64,000 nt of DNA from Gaiellasilicea sp963789355 (GTDB lineage Bacteria; Actinomycetota; Thermoleophilia; Gaiellales; Gaiellaceae), in contig CAWBKK010000010.1 of the NCBI GenBank assembly GCA_963789355.1, forward strand, positions 372,001 to 436,000. Reading direction: 5' to 3'. Of this stretch, positions 17,555 to 25,176 are shown piece after piece. Numbering within the stretch: the first letter of the stretch is position 1; every line of letters starts with the position of its first letter. The notes beneath the pieces are model-generated. The model was not told the DNA's origin and made no database searches. It saw only the letters and a list, made by a program, of their open reading frames with translations. The translations under genes were made by a program, and so were the position numbers.

Positions 17555-18669
17555 GGGTCCTCCTGTGGGCCGCCGGCGAGCCGGGCAAGCGCTGCCGCCG
17601 TGTAGGCCTCGAGCTCGCCGCGTTCGATCGCCGCCCGCGCGCCCGCGGTCAGTTCGAGTAGGAAATGAAGATTATGCAGACTGATTAGACGAAGCCCGAG
17701 CAGCTCCTCCTGGTTGACGAGATGCCGCACGTAGGCGCGTGAGAAGCGGGCGCAGGCGGGGCACGAGCAGCCGTCCTCGAGCGGGCGGGGATCGTTCGCG
17801 AAGCGGGCGTTCCGCAGGTTCAGCCGGCCCTCGGCGGTCAGCGCGGAGCCGGTGCGGGCGGTGCGTGTCGGGAGGACGCAGTCGAACATGTCGATCCCGG
17901 CTCCGATCACGCGCAGAATCCCTTCCGCGTCGCCGATACCCATGAAGTAGCGCGGCTTGCCGGCCGGGAGCATCGGCGCTGCCCAGCCGGTCGCCTCGAA
18001 CATCTCGTCGCGGCTCTCACCCACCGCAAGCCCACCCAGGGCGTGGCCGTCGAAGTCGAGCGCGGCGATCTCCTCGATCGAACGGCGTCGCAACTCGGCG
18101 TCCGCGCCTCCCTGGGCGATCCCGAAGAGGAGCTGACCGGGTGCGCGGCGGGCCTCGCGCTGGCGAGCCGCCCAGTGGGTCGTCAGGCGGACGGCGTTCT
18201 CGAGCTCGGCGCGCGGCACGCCGGCCGGCGGGCAGATGTCGAACGCCATCGCGATGTCCGAGCCGAGATTGCGCTGGATTCGGGCCGCGATCTCCGGCGA
18301 GAAGCGTGCAGGCGCGCCGTCGTAGACCGAGCGGAAGGTGACGCCGTCGTCGTCGACCTGGAGCAGCGTGTCGCGGAGCGAGAAGACCTGAAAGCCGCCC
18401 GAATCGGTCAGGATCGGCCCCTCCCACCCCGAGAACGCGTGCAGGCCGCCGAGCTCCGCGATCAGCTCGTCGCCGGGACGGAAGTGGAGGTGATAGGTGT
18501 TGCCGAGGATGATCTGCGCCCCGACTGTGAGGAGCTCGTCCGGGTCGAGGCCCTTCACGGTCCCCTTCGTGCCGACGGGCATGAACGCGGGCGTCCTGAT
18601 CTCGCCATGAGCGGTGCGGAGGATCCCGGCGCGCGCGGCGCCGTCGGTGGCGGTGACCTGGAAGCTCAC
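17536..18669 (-). CDS. tgt: Queuine tRNA-ribosyltransferase
   Basis: 377-residue TIM-barrel enzyme that exchanges guanine 34 of GUN-anticodon tRNAs for preQ1. Motifs: ILTDSGGFQVFSLRD with the proton-accepting Asp, GLAVGESRDEMFE, the nucleophile Asp in MFDCVLPTRTARTG, and the zinc site CSCPAC with downstream Cys/His. The start GTG 18669 overlaps the queA stop by GTGA. Bacterial order queA-tgt-yajC-secD is classical. Confidence 0.96.
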   Translation of the reverse strand: MSFQVTATDGAARAGILRTAHGEIRTPAFMPVGTKGTVKGLDPDELLTVGAQIILGNTYHLHFRPGDELIAELGGLHAFSGWEGPILTDSGGFQVFSLRDTLLQVDDDGVTFRSVYDGAPARFSPEIAARIQRNLGSDIAMAFDICPPAGVPRAELENAVRLTTHWAARQREARRAPGQLLFGIAQGGADAELRRRSIEEIAALDFDGHALGGLAVGESRDEMFEATGWAAPMLPAGKPRYFMGIGDAEGILRVIGAGIDMFDCVLPTRTARTGSALTAEGRLNLRNARFANDPRPLEDGCSCPACARFSRAYVRHLVNQEELLGLRLISLHNLHFLLELTAGARAAIERGELEAYTAAALARLAGGPQEDPWNQVG

Positions 18670-19595
18670 AGGATCAGCATCGCGTCGCCGAACGAGTAGA
18701 AGCGGTAGCGCTCCTCGACCGCGAGCCGGTAGAGGCGCCGGGTCTCCTCGACGCCGGCGAAGGCCATCACCAGCGCGAGCAGCGTCGAGCGCGGCAGGTG
18801 GAAGTTCGTCAGCAGCGCGTCGACGCGGCGGAACTCGAAGCCGGGCGTGACGAAGAGGTTCGTTCGACCTTGTAACAGTCTGTTGCTTGCGACCGTCTCG
18901 AGGACGCGCACGCTCGTCGTCCCGACCGCGAGCACGCGCTCGGCGGCCTCGATCCGCGACCACGCCTCCGGCCGGACCGCGAAGCGCTCGCCGTGGAGCA
19001 CGTGCTCCTCGAGCCGGTCCGTCGCGAGCGGCCGGAACGTGTCGAGGCCGACGTGGAGGGTCACGCGCTCGACGTCGAGCCGGCCGAGCAGCTCCGGCGT
19101 GAAGTGAAGGCCGGCCGTCGGAGCCGCAGCCGAGCCGGCCTCGTCCGCATACACGGTCTGGTAGCGAGTCGGATCCAGGAGCGGCTCGCTGATGTACGGG
19201 GGCAGCGGCGCCTCCCCGTCGGGCTCGCCGTCCAGCCGCACCCGCCAGCGGCCCTCACCCAGATGCTCGAGGAGCTCGAGCGTGCCGTGCCGGTCGCCCG
19301 CTCGCAACCGGCGTGTCGGCCGGGCAAGTGCGAGCCACTCGCCGCCACCTTCGTGCTCCAGCAGCAGCACCTCTCCCTTCGGGCGCTCGAGCCTGATCCT
19401 CGCCGGAACCACGCGCGTGTCGTTGACGACTGCGAGCTCCCCCGAGAGCTCGTCAGGCAACTCGGCGAAGACCCGGTGCCTGATCTCCCCGGTCGACCGG
19501 TCGTAAACGAGCAGCCGCGAGGCGTCGCGGCGGGCCGCCGGTTGCTGTGCGATCAGCTCCGAGGGCAGGTCGTAGTCGAGCTCGGAGGTGTCCAT
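18666..19595 (-). CDS. queA: QueA, tRNA preQ1 ribosyltransferase-isomerase
   Basis: 309 residues, slightly shorter than E. coli QueA. It uses the ribosyl part of SAM to convert preQ1 in tRNA to epoxyqueuosine. Recognised from FDYDLPSELIAQ-like N-terminus (LDYDLPSELIAQQP), VVNDTRVVPARI, PTAGLHFTPELL, VTLHVGLDTF and NFHLPRSTLLALV. First gene of the queA-tgt-yajC-secDF unit; its -10 (TACGCT, minus strand 19605-19610) is nine bases before the ATG and overlaps the divergent gene promoter. Confidence 0.96.
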   Translation of the reverse strand: MDTSELDYDLPSELIAQQPAARRDASRLLVYDRSTGEIRHRVFAELPDELSGELAVVNDTRVVPARIRLERPKGEVLLLEHEGGGEWLALARPTRRLRAGDRHGTLELLEHLGEGRWRVRLDGEPDGEAPLPPYISEPLLDPTRYQTVYADEAGSAAAPTAGLHFTPELLGRLDVERVTLHVGLDTFRPLATDRLEEHVLHGERFAVRPEAWSRIEAAERVLAVGTTSVRVLETVASNRLLQGRTNLFVTPGFEFRRVDALLTNFHLPRSTLLALVMAFAGVEETRRLYRLAVEERYRFYSFGDAMLIL

Positions 19596-19604
19596 CCGAC
19601 GGCC

Positions 19605-19614
19605 AGCGTAGCCT
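19605..19614. promoter_or_regulatory. Shared bidirectional -10 element (queA / coiled-coil gene)
   Basis: The decamer AGCGTAGCCT reads TACGCT on the minus strand toward queA and TAGCCT on the plus strand toward the gene at 19622. The two -10 hexamers overlap by the central TA. Distances to the start codons are 9 and 7 bases. Confidence 0.6.
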
Positions 19615-19621
19615 CCTGCCC

Positions 19622-20050
19622 GTGGACGAGAAGACACTCGAGCGGGCCAAGGCCCGGATCGCCGAAGCGGCGTCCGGGCGGGCTGCGCCGGCCGAGCTGG
19701 AGGCGGCGCTCGAGCGCACGCGCGTCCAGGTCGAAGCGCTCGCCGTGGCCGCTGCCGAGCTCGAAGGCACGCTCCCCGAGAAGGTCACCGCGGCCGTCCA
19801 GGACGGCCTTCGCGCCGAGGTGCTCCCGGTCGGGCGCAACCTCGCCGAGATCCGCGGCCTCCTCAACCAGGTGATCCGCCGGCTCGAGCGGCTCGAAGGC
19901 GACCTGCTCGCCGAGCGGCACGCCCGCATCGACGATCTCGCCTTGCTCGTCGACCTCGTCTCCTCCGGCTGGCAGGGCGTCAGCGACCGGCTCGAGCGCG
20001 TCGAGCGGTCGACCGCTGCGCCGCTCGTGGCGCTGCGCGAAACCGCCTAG
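19622..20050 (+). CDS. Hypothetical helical coiled-coil protein
   Basis: 142 residues, predicted almost wholly helical and rich in Ala, Glu, Leu and Arg with heptad-like spacing (LERAKARIAEAASGRAAP, AELEGTLPEKVTAAVQDG, IRRLERLEGDLLAERHARI). No signal peptide or membrane segment. Not recognised. The GTG start at 19622 is supported by the TAGCCT -10 seven bases upstream and lies 26 bases from the divergent queA start; the longer open frame upstream crosses queA. The stop shares CTAG with the convergent histidine kinase gene. Confidence 0.65.
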   Translation: MDEKTLERAKARIAEAASGRAAPAELEAALERTRVQVEALAVAAAELEGTLPEKVTAAVQDGLRAEVLPVGRNLAEIRGLLNQVIRRLERLEGDLLAERHARIDDLALLVDLVSSGWQGVSDRLERVERSTAAPLVALRETA

Positions 20051-21438
20051 AGACCCCGGTTCGGCAGCACGAGCCGGAAGCGGCTGCCCTTCCCCACCTC
20101 GGTCTGCAGCTCGATCCGGCCGCCGAGCGCCACCGCCAGCTCGCGCGCGATCGGGAGGCCGAGCCCGGTGCCGCGACCGTCGGTCGACCAGAACGGCCGG
20201 AAGATCCGCTCGCGCGCTTCGGCCGCGATCCCGGGGCCCGTGTCGGCGACGTCGACCGTGACGGTCCCGTTCGCGCTCTGGAGCGCCAGGTCGATCCGAC
20301 CGCCGTCCGGCGTCCAGCGAAACGCGTTGGAGAGGAGATTGGAGATGATCTGGAGCACGCGGTCGCCGTCGGAGACGATCACGGGTGCCGTCTCGGCCTC
20401 GGACGTGTACTCGATCCCGCGCTGGCGCGCCTCCTCCGAGAACGTCGAGAACGCCCGCTCGAGCACACGTCCCATGTCGACCTCCTCGGTCAGCACGGTG
20501 AAACGGTGCGCGTCGAGCTTGGCGAGGTCGAGCACGTCGCCGACGAGCCGGCCGAGCCGCTCCGCCTCCTCGGCGACGGTCTCCAGCGAGGCGTCGATCG
20601 CCTCCGGCTCGGTGACGACGCCGTCGCGCAGGGCCGCCACATGACCACGAATCGCCGTCAGCGGCGTGCGCAACTCGTGCGAGACCGACATCAGGAAGTT
20701 GCGCTCGCGCTCCTCCGACTCCGCCAGCCGCGCCGTCATCTCCCGGAAGCGGTCGGCGAGGTGGCCGATCTCGCCGCCGCCGGGCACCTCTGGCACCACG
20801 ACGTCGTAGCGGCCCTTCGAGACCTCGTCGGCGGCCGCGGAGAGGGCGAGCACAGGCTTGGTGATCCGCCGCGAGAGGTACAGGGCGAGCCCGCCGACGA
20901 CGACGAGCCCGACGAGGAACGCAATCGCAAGCCGCTCGAGCAGCGTCATCCAGGCGTCGCGCAGCTCGCTCTTCTCCTTCGCCACGATCAGGTAGCCGAA
21001 GACCGGCCCGGTGGAGCCGCCCGGCCGCAGCGGGTGCGCGGCGGCGAGGAACGCGTTGTTCTCGCCCGGCGGCTCGAACTCGAAGGTGACGACCCGCTCG
21101 CTGAGGTCGACCCCGACGTCCGCCCGCGTCAGGCGCGTCAGGCCGACGTCCTCACCCGGAAAGATCGAAGCGCCGACGTAGTAGAGCTTGTCGCCGGTCG
21201 CCGCCTCCAGCTTCTCGGCCGCGAAGCCCGGTGCCGCCTTCTCCTCGTCGGTGGCTCGGACCGCCGACTCGCCGTAGAGGTCGGCGAGGCCACGCGCCTC
21301 CTGCCGCAGCTCGACGAGTGTCTGGTTGCGCGCGTAGTCCTGGAACAGCCGCAGCGTGATCAGGCTCGTGACGAGCCCGGAGAGCGCGATTCCCGCCAGG
21401 AACAGCGCCGGCAGGCGAAAGCGCAGCGAGTTGAGCAT
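20047..21438 (-). CDS. Sensor histidine kinase (HAMP, HisKA, HATPase)
   Basis: 463 residues. Membrane segments at about 8-30 and 168-190 bracket an extracytoplasmic sensor of about 135 residues. Then come HAMP (YLSRRITKPVLALSAAADEVSKG), the HisKA box SVSHELRTPLTAIRGH with the phosphorylated His, N box NLLSNAFRW, G1 ADTGPGI, F box RIFRPFWS and G2 GTGLGLPIAREL. All catalytic boxes are intact. Downstream of its cognate response regulator by 167 bases that hold two strong hairpins. Confidence 0.94.
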   Translation of the reverse strand: MLNSLRFRLPALFLAGIALSGLVTSLITLRLFQDYARNQTLVELRQEARGLADLYGESAVRATDEEKAAPGFAAEKLEAATGDKLYYVGASIFPGEDVGLTRLTRADVGVDLSERVVTFEFEPPGENNAFLAAAHPLRPGGSTGPVFGYLIVAKEKSELRDAWMTLLERLAIAFLVGLVVVGGLALYLSRRITKPVLALSAAADEVSKGRYDVVVPEVPGGGEIGHLADRFREMTARLAESEERERNFLMSVSHELRTPLTAIRGHVAALRDGVVTEPEAIDASLETVAEEAERLGRLVGDVLDLAKLDAHRFTVLTEEVDMGRVLERAFSTFSEEARQRGIEYTSEAETAPVIVSDGDRVLQIISNLLSNAFRWTPDGGRIDLALQSANGTVTVDVADTGPGIAAEARERIFRPFWSTDGRGTGLGLPIARELAVALGGRIELQTEVGKGSRFRLVLPNRGL

Positions 21439-21447
21439 CAGCGGTGC

Positions 21448-21467
21448 GCGCGGTGACGTGACCGCGC
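21448..21467. repeat. Inverted repeat in RR-HK spacer
   Basis: Arms GCGCGGT and ACCGCGC (7 bp, perfect) around the loop GACGTG, ten bases upstream of the kinase start codon. In the mRNA it would fold just before the kinase translation start. Confidence 0.5.
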
Positions 21468-21507
21468 CTCTGGCGTTCGCAGAGCGAGCCAGACAAGGAC
21501 GCAGGGA

Positions 21508-21532
21508 GCGCCCGTGCCGGTAGCACGGGCGC
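21508..21532. repeat. Perfect 10-bp hairpin in RR-HK spacer
   Basis: Arms GCGCCCGTGC (21508-21517) and GCACGGGCGC (21523-21532) around a 5-base loop CGGTA. Could attenuate read-through from the response regulator into the kinase or mark an mRNA processing point; no T-run follows on the minus strand. Confidence 0.55.
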
Positions 21533-21605
21533 GACTGAGGACGCCGGCCGGCGACGTCTCTGCGGGCGTCAGAGCCCCGGAGTACGTGGCCGCGTGCACC
21601 GCTAC

Positions 21606-22313
21606 CTAAGCGGCGGGTGCGGGGGCCCGGTCGGGGCCGACCTTGTAGCCGACGCCCCAGACCGTGACGATCGGCGAGGCCTCGCCGAGCTTGCGGCGCA
21701 GTTGCCGCACGTGCACGTCGACGGTGCGCGTGTCGCCGGCGAAGGTGTAGCCCCAGACGCGCTCGAGCAGCTGGTCGCGTGTGAGCACGAGGCCCTTGTG
21801 GTCGAGCAGCTCCCAGAGCAGGTCGAACTCCTTCGGGGCCAGCTGGATCTCCTCTTCACCGACCTTCACCTCGCGGCGACCGGCGTTGATCGAGAGGTCG
21901 CCGTGGTGGAGCTCCTCCTCGACGTCGCGACGGCGCTCGGGCGCTGCGCGGCGGAGGACGCTCTTCACCCGCGCGACGAGCTCGCGCGGGTTGAACGGCT
22001 TCGTCAGATAGTCGTCGGCGCCGACCTCGAGCCCGATGATCTTGTCGACGTCCTCGTCGCGGGCGGTCAGCATCAGGATCGGCACGTCGGACGTCTTGCG
22101 GACACGCCTGCAGATCTCGATCCCGTCGAGGTCGGGCAGCATCAGGTCGAGGATGATCAGGGCCGGCTGTTCGGCCGCGACCTGGGTTAGCGCGGCGCTG
22201 CCGGTGGTGACCGCTCGGACGTTGTACCCCGCGTTCTTGAGGTACAGCGAGACGAACGACGCGATCGAGGCCTCGTCCTCGACGACCAGGATCGTCTGGG
22301 CGCCGGCGGCCAT
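21606..22313 (-). CDS. OmpR/PhoP-family response regulator
   Basis: 235 residues. The receiver has intact residues: acidic pair in ILVVEDEAS, phosphoacceptor Asp in LIILDLMLPDLDG, and Lys in DYLTKPFN. A winged-helix domain follows (EFDLLWELLDHKGLVLTRDQLLERVWGY, DVHVRQLRRKL, TVWGVGYKVG). It starts at an ATG directly abutting the stop of the upstream secreted-protein gene, and precedes the kinase gene. A CTTACA direct repeat with an 11-bp period upstream of the operon (22886-22902) is a likely autoregulatory site. Confidence 0.94.
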   Translation of the reverse strand: MAAGAQTILVVEDEASIASFVSLYLKNAGYNVRAVTTGSAALTQVAAEQPALIILDLMLPDLDGIEICRRVRKTSDVPILMLTARDEDVDKIIGLEVGADDYLTKPFNPRELVARVKSVLRRAAPERRRDVEEELHHGDLSINAGRREVKVGEEEIQLAPKEFDLLWELLDHKGLVLTRDQLLERVWGYTFAGDTRTVDVHVRQLRRKLGEASPIVTVWGVGYKVGPDRAPAPAA

Positions 22314-22841
22314 TTACTCGGTGCCGGGCCGGATCGCGTTCCGCTCCGGACGCTCGTTGGCGCCGAGCTTGAAGCGGACGCCGGGCAGCGGGAGCAGCTC
22401 GCAGCTGGCGCGGTTCTTGCGGCAGTCGGCGCCGGCGAGCGAATAGACGCCCGGCTCGACCGCTTCACCCTCGATGAAGCCCGAGCCCCGGCCGACGACG
22501 GAGAGATCGATCCCGCGTCCCTGGATCACGAGCCTGAAGCCGCCGCCGATCACGCGGAAGCGCAGGCCGGCGCCGCGGTAGCGGACGCCCCCGTCCGCGA
22601 GGAAGAGCTCCGGCTGGTCGGCACCGGTCACGACCGGGAAGCTCGCGTCGCCCGGAGTCTTGTCGTAGACGGTGATCGCGCCGCGGTCGAGCCTGCCGAA
22701 GACGCCACCGCGCGCATCGAGAACGACCTTGCCGCGGCCGTCCTCGACCGAAAGCGTGCCCTCGCCGGTGTCCGTCGCAGCGAGTGCCGCGACCGGAAGG
22801 ATCAGCGCGAGCAGCGCGAGACAGAGGAAGCTCTTCCGCAT
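22314..22841 (-). CDS. Secreted protein, first gene of a two-component operon
   Basis: 175 residues with a clean signal peptide (MRKSFLCLALLALILPVAALA, cleavage near 21-22). The mature part is predicted beta-rich, with GGVFGRLDRGAITVYDKTP and GGFRLVIQGRGIDLSVVGRG, and ends in a Cys pair region (ADCRKNRASCELLPL). No family recognised. Its TAA stop abuts the ATG of the response regulator, so it may be the ligand-side partner or a target of this system; that is inference. A GATACT -10 sits seven bases before the ATG, suggesting a leaderless mRNA. Confidence 0.75.
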   Translation of the reverse strand: MRKSFLCLALLALILPVAALAATDTGEGTLSVEDGRGKVVLDARGGVFGRLDRGAITVYDKTPGDASFPVVTGADQPELFLADGGVRYRGAGLRFRVIGGGFRLVIQGRGIDLSVVGRGSGFIEGEAVEPGVYSLAGADCRKNRASCELLPLPGVRFKLGANERPERNAIRPGTE

Positions 22842-22885
22842 GGATTGCAGTATCGGCGTGGCGCGTGTGGCGCCGGTCAGGGTCA

Positions 22886-22902
22886 TGTAAGGAAAGTGTA
22901 AG
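22886..22902 (-). promoter_or_regulatory. Direct-repeat operator, OmpR type
   Basis: TGTAAG-N5-TGTAAG on the plus strand (CTTACA-N5-CTTACA on the minus), an exact 11-bp direct repeat centred about 43 bp upstream of the GATACT -10 (22849-22854). This is the geometry of PhoP/PhoB-class activator sites and fits autoregulation of the downstream regulator. Confidence 0.55.
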
Positions 22903-22939
22903 CGGCCGCGCAGAGCTCGCATAGCCCTAGATTTACCCG

Positions 22940-24160
22940 GTGACCGAGATCTCAGACTTCGGCGTGATCGTGCTCGTGGTCGCGGCGGGGTTCTCGCTTG
23001 CCCTCTTCGGCCGGGCGATCACCGAGCGGCTGGCGATCCCGAGCGCAGCGCTCTTCCTGCTCGCCGCCGCGGTTGCCTCCGACCTGGTCCCGCGGCTCCA
23101 CGACTCGATCTCGTTCGTCACGGTCGAGCGCATCGGCGTCGTCGCGCTGATCGTGATCCTCTTCGACGGCGGCATGGACATCGGCTGGGGTCGCTTCCGC
23201 GGCGCGGCGGTGCCGATCCTCTCGCTCGGAGTGCTCGGCACGTTCGCCTCCGCGGGGCTGATCGCGGTCGCCGCACACGTCCTCTTCGACCTCTCCTGGA
23301 TCACCAGCGGCCTGCTCGGTGCGGCGCTCGCGCCGACCGACCCTGCGGTCACGTTCTCCGTGCTCGGCGGCCGCGAGATCGGCGGCCGGACCGGGACGAT
23401 CCTGAAAGGCGAATCGGGGGCGAACGACCCGGTCGGGATCGCGTTGATGATCGGCCTGATCGAGCTCGCGACGAGCGACGACGGCACCTTCTGGACGGTC
23501 GTCAGCGAGTTCGCGATCGAGATGGTCGGGGGAGCTGCGGTCGGCGCCGTTGGCGCGGCGCTGCTGCTGCCGTTGATGCGGCACGTGCCGCTTCCCTCCC
23601 CCGCGCTCTATCCGCTCCGGATGCTTGCCGCCGCTGGCGTCGTCTACGGCGCCGCCACCCTCGTCCACGGCTCCGGCTTCCTCGCCGTCTTCGTCGCCGG
23701 AATCCTGATCGGCGACCGGCCGCTGCCGCACCGCCGCGAGGTCGACGCGTTCCTCTCCTCGCTCGGGAGCCTGGCGGAGATCGCGATGTTCGTGGCGCTG
23801 GGCCTGACGATCGACCTGACCGAGCTGTTCGACTCCGACGCCTGGATCGAAGGGCTCGTGCTGGCCGCATTGCTCGCGTTCGTGATCCGGCCGCTCGTGG
23901 TCGGCGCACTGCTCCTGCCCGTGCGGCTCGACCGCGGCGAGCGGCTGTTCGTGATGTGGAGCGGGCTCAAGGGGGCCGTGCCGATCCTGCTCGCAGCGCT
24001 GGCGCTGATCGGCGGCGTCGACGACGGCGCCGAGATCTACGGGATCGTCTTCGTCGTCGTCCTCTTCTCCGTGCTCGTCCAGGGCACGCTCGTCCCGACG
24101 GTGGCCGAACGGCTCGGCGTCCCGATGGCAGACGCGGACGACGCTCAGTCGTACGAATAG
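22940..24160 (+). CDS. Cation/proton antiporter (CPA1 type, no RCK domain)
   Basis: 406 residues with about 12 membrane segments. Family motifs: ALIVILFDGGMDIGW, APTDPAVTFSVL and KGESGANDPVGIALM, which contains the transport Asp. It resembles the antiporter at 12794-14251 in its membrane part but lacks the C-terminal RCK_C domain, so it probably lacks that regulation. GTG at 22940 has TAGATT six bases upstream, the leaderless pattern. The 3' end overlaps the convergent dehydrogenase gene by 16 bases. Confidence 0.9.
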   Translation: MTEISDFGVIVLVVAAGFSLALFGRAITERLAIPSAALFLLAAAVASDLVPRLHDSISFVTVERIGVVALIVILFDGGMDIGWGRFRGAAVPILSLGVLGTFASAGLIAVAAHVLFDLSWITSGLLGAALAPTDPAVTFSVLGGREIGGRTGTILKGESGANDPVGIALMIGLIELATSDDGTFWTVVSEFAIEMVGGAAVGAVGAALLLPLMRHVPLPSPALYPLRMLAAAGVVYGAATLVHGSGFLAVFVAGILIGDRPLPHRREVDAFLSSLGSLAEIAMFVALGLTIDLTELFDSDAWIEGLVLAALLAFVIRPLVVGALLLPVRLDRGERLFVMWSGLKGAVPILLAALALIGGVDDGAEIYGIVFVVVLFSVLVQGTLVPTVAERLGVPMADADDAQSYE

Positions 24161-24996
24161 AAGCCGCGGCCGGACTTGCGCCCGAGCAGGCCGGCGTTCC
24201 GCATCGCGACGAGCCGCGGCGGCGGTGCCATCCGCTGCTCGCGCGTCTTCTCGTACAGCGCCTCGGACGCGTGCACGTGCACGTCGATCCCGACGAGGTC
24301 GACGAGCGCGCACGGGCCCATCGGCCACCCGGCACCGTTCTTCATCCCGGTGTCGAGGTCTTCCGGTGTCACGCGCGACTCGTCGAGGACGCGGATGCAG
24401 TCGTTCAGGAGCGGGATCAGGACCCGGTTGACGACGAATCCCGGCGTGTCGTAGCAGCGGATCGGGGTCTTCCCGATCCGCGCGCCGAACGCGAAGGCGG
24501 CCTCGAACGGCTCCTCCTCGGTCAGCTCCGCGCGCACGATCTCGACGAGCGGCATCAGCGGCGCCGGGTTGAAGAAATGCATCCCGACGACGCGGCCGGG
24601 TGTCGTCGTCGCGGCGGCGATCTCGGTCACCGAGAGCGCCGACGTGTTCGTCGCCAGCACCGCGTCCGGCCGGCAGATCCGCTCCAGCTCGGCGAACAGG
24701 TCCCGCTTCGGCTCCAGCTCTTCGACGATCGCCTCGATCACGAGGTCGCAGTCGGCGAAGGCGTCCAGCTCGGTCGTCAGCTCGAGCCGGCTCATGGCAT
24801 CGTCGCGCGCGGCCTGCTCGAGTTGTCCCTTCTCGGTCTTGCGGGTCAGGAAGTGGCCGATCCGGTCGCGGGCCTGCTCGCCCAGGTCGGCGGTAACCTC
24901 GCGCCCGACCGTGTCCACGCCCGCCTCGAGGCAGAGCTGCGCGATCCCGGCGCCCATTGCGCCCAACCCGACCACCCCGACTCGACGCACCTCCAC
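24145..24996 (-). CDS. 3-hydroxyacyl-CoA / 3-hydroxybutyryl-CoA dehydrogenase
   Basis: 283 residues, the standard length for single-function enzymes of this family. NAD-binding GVVGLGAMGAGIAQL at 7-21, the ATNTSALSVTEIA block, MHFFNPAPLMPLVEIV with the catalytic His, and a C-terminal dimer domain (GWPMGPCALVDLVGIDV). Oxidises 3-hydroxyacyl-CoA to 3-ketoacyl-CoA. It lies close to a thiolase and an aldehyde dehydrogenase, although each has its own promoter. GTG start at 24996 with TAGGAT eight bases upstream. Confidence 0.92.
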   Translation of the reverse strand: MEVRRVGVVGLGAMGAGIAQLCLEAGVDTVGREVTADLGEQARDRIGHFLTRKTEKGQLEQAARDDAMSRLELTTELDAFADCDLVIEAIVEELEPKRDLFAELERICRPDAVLATNTSALSVTEIAAATTTPGRVVGMHFFNPAPLMPLVEIVRAELTEEEPFEAAFAFGARIGKTPIRCYDTPGFVVNRVLIPLLNDCIRVLDESRVTPEDLDTGMKNGAGWPMGPCALVDLVGIDVHVHASEALYEKTREQRMAPPPRLVAMRNAGLLGRKSGRGFYSYD

Positions 24997-25027
24997 GGCG
25001 CGCGATCCTACCGGCGCGGCGTCGGTG

Positions 25028-25117
25028 TCAGCGGCGCTCGTCGAGCCGCGAGTCCGCGCCGAAGAGCACGGCGAGCGGGCCGACGACGACGATCAATGCG
25101 ATCACCAGAGCTGTCAT
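25028..25117 (-). CDS. 29-residue single-span membrane peptide
   Basis: Too short for routine callers. Translation: MTALVIALIVVVGPLAVLFG then ADSRLDERR, a single hydrophobic span followed by a charged tail. Support: ATG at 25117 has -10 CATGCT (minus strand 25124-25129) six bases upstream and -35 TTGACC (25147-25152) at a 17-bp spacing, an excellent promoter with a leaderless start. It is transcribed divergently from the LysR gene, and an inverted repeat lies over both promoters, so it may be the regulated target. Function unknown. Confidence 0.55.
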   Translation of the reverse strand: MTALVIALIVVVGPLAVLFGADSRLDERR

Positions 25118-25129
25118 GACTGCAGCATG

Positions 25130-25158
25130 CTCGACTTGCTCTATTAGGTCAAGTCGAG
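25130..25158. promoter_or_regulatory. Inverted-repeat operator between lysR-type gene and small peptide gene
   Basis: Perfect 9-bp arms CTCGACTTG (25130-25138) and CAAGTCGAG (25150-25158) separated by 11 bases. It covers the minus-strand -35 TTGACC and the plus-strand -35 candidate (TTGCTC, 25136-25141, with -10 TATTCT at 25160-25165). This is the expected place and symmetry for a LysR-type autoregulatory site. Confidence 0.65.
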
Positions 25159-25176
25159 TTATTCTTTGGTTCGATT

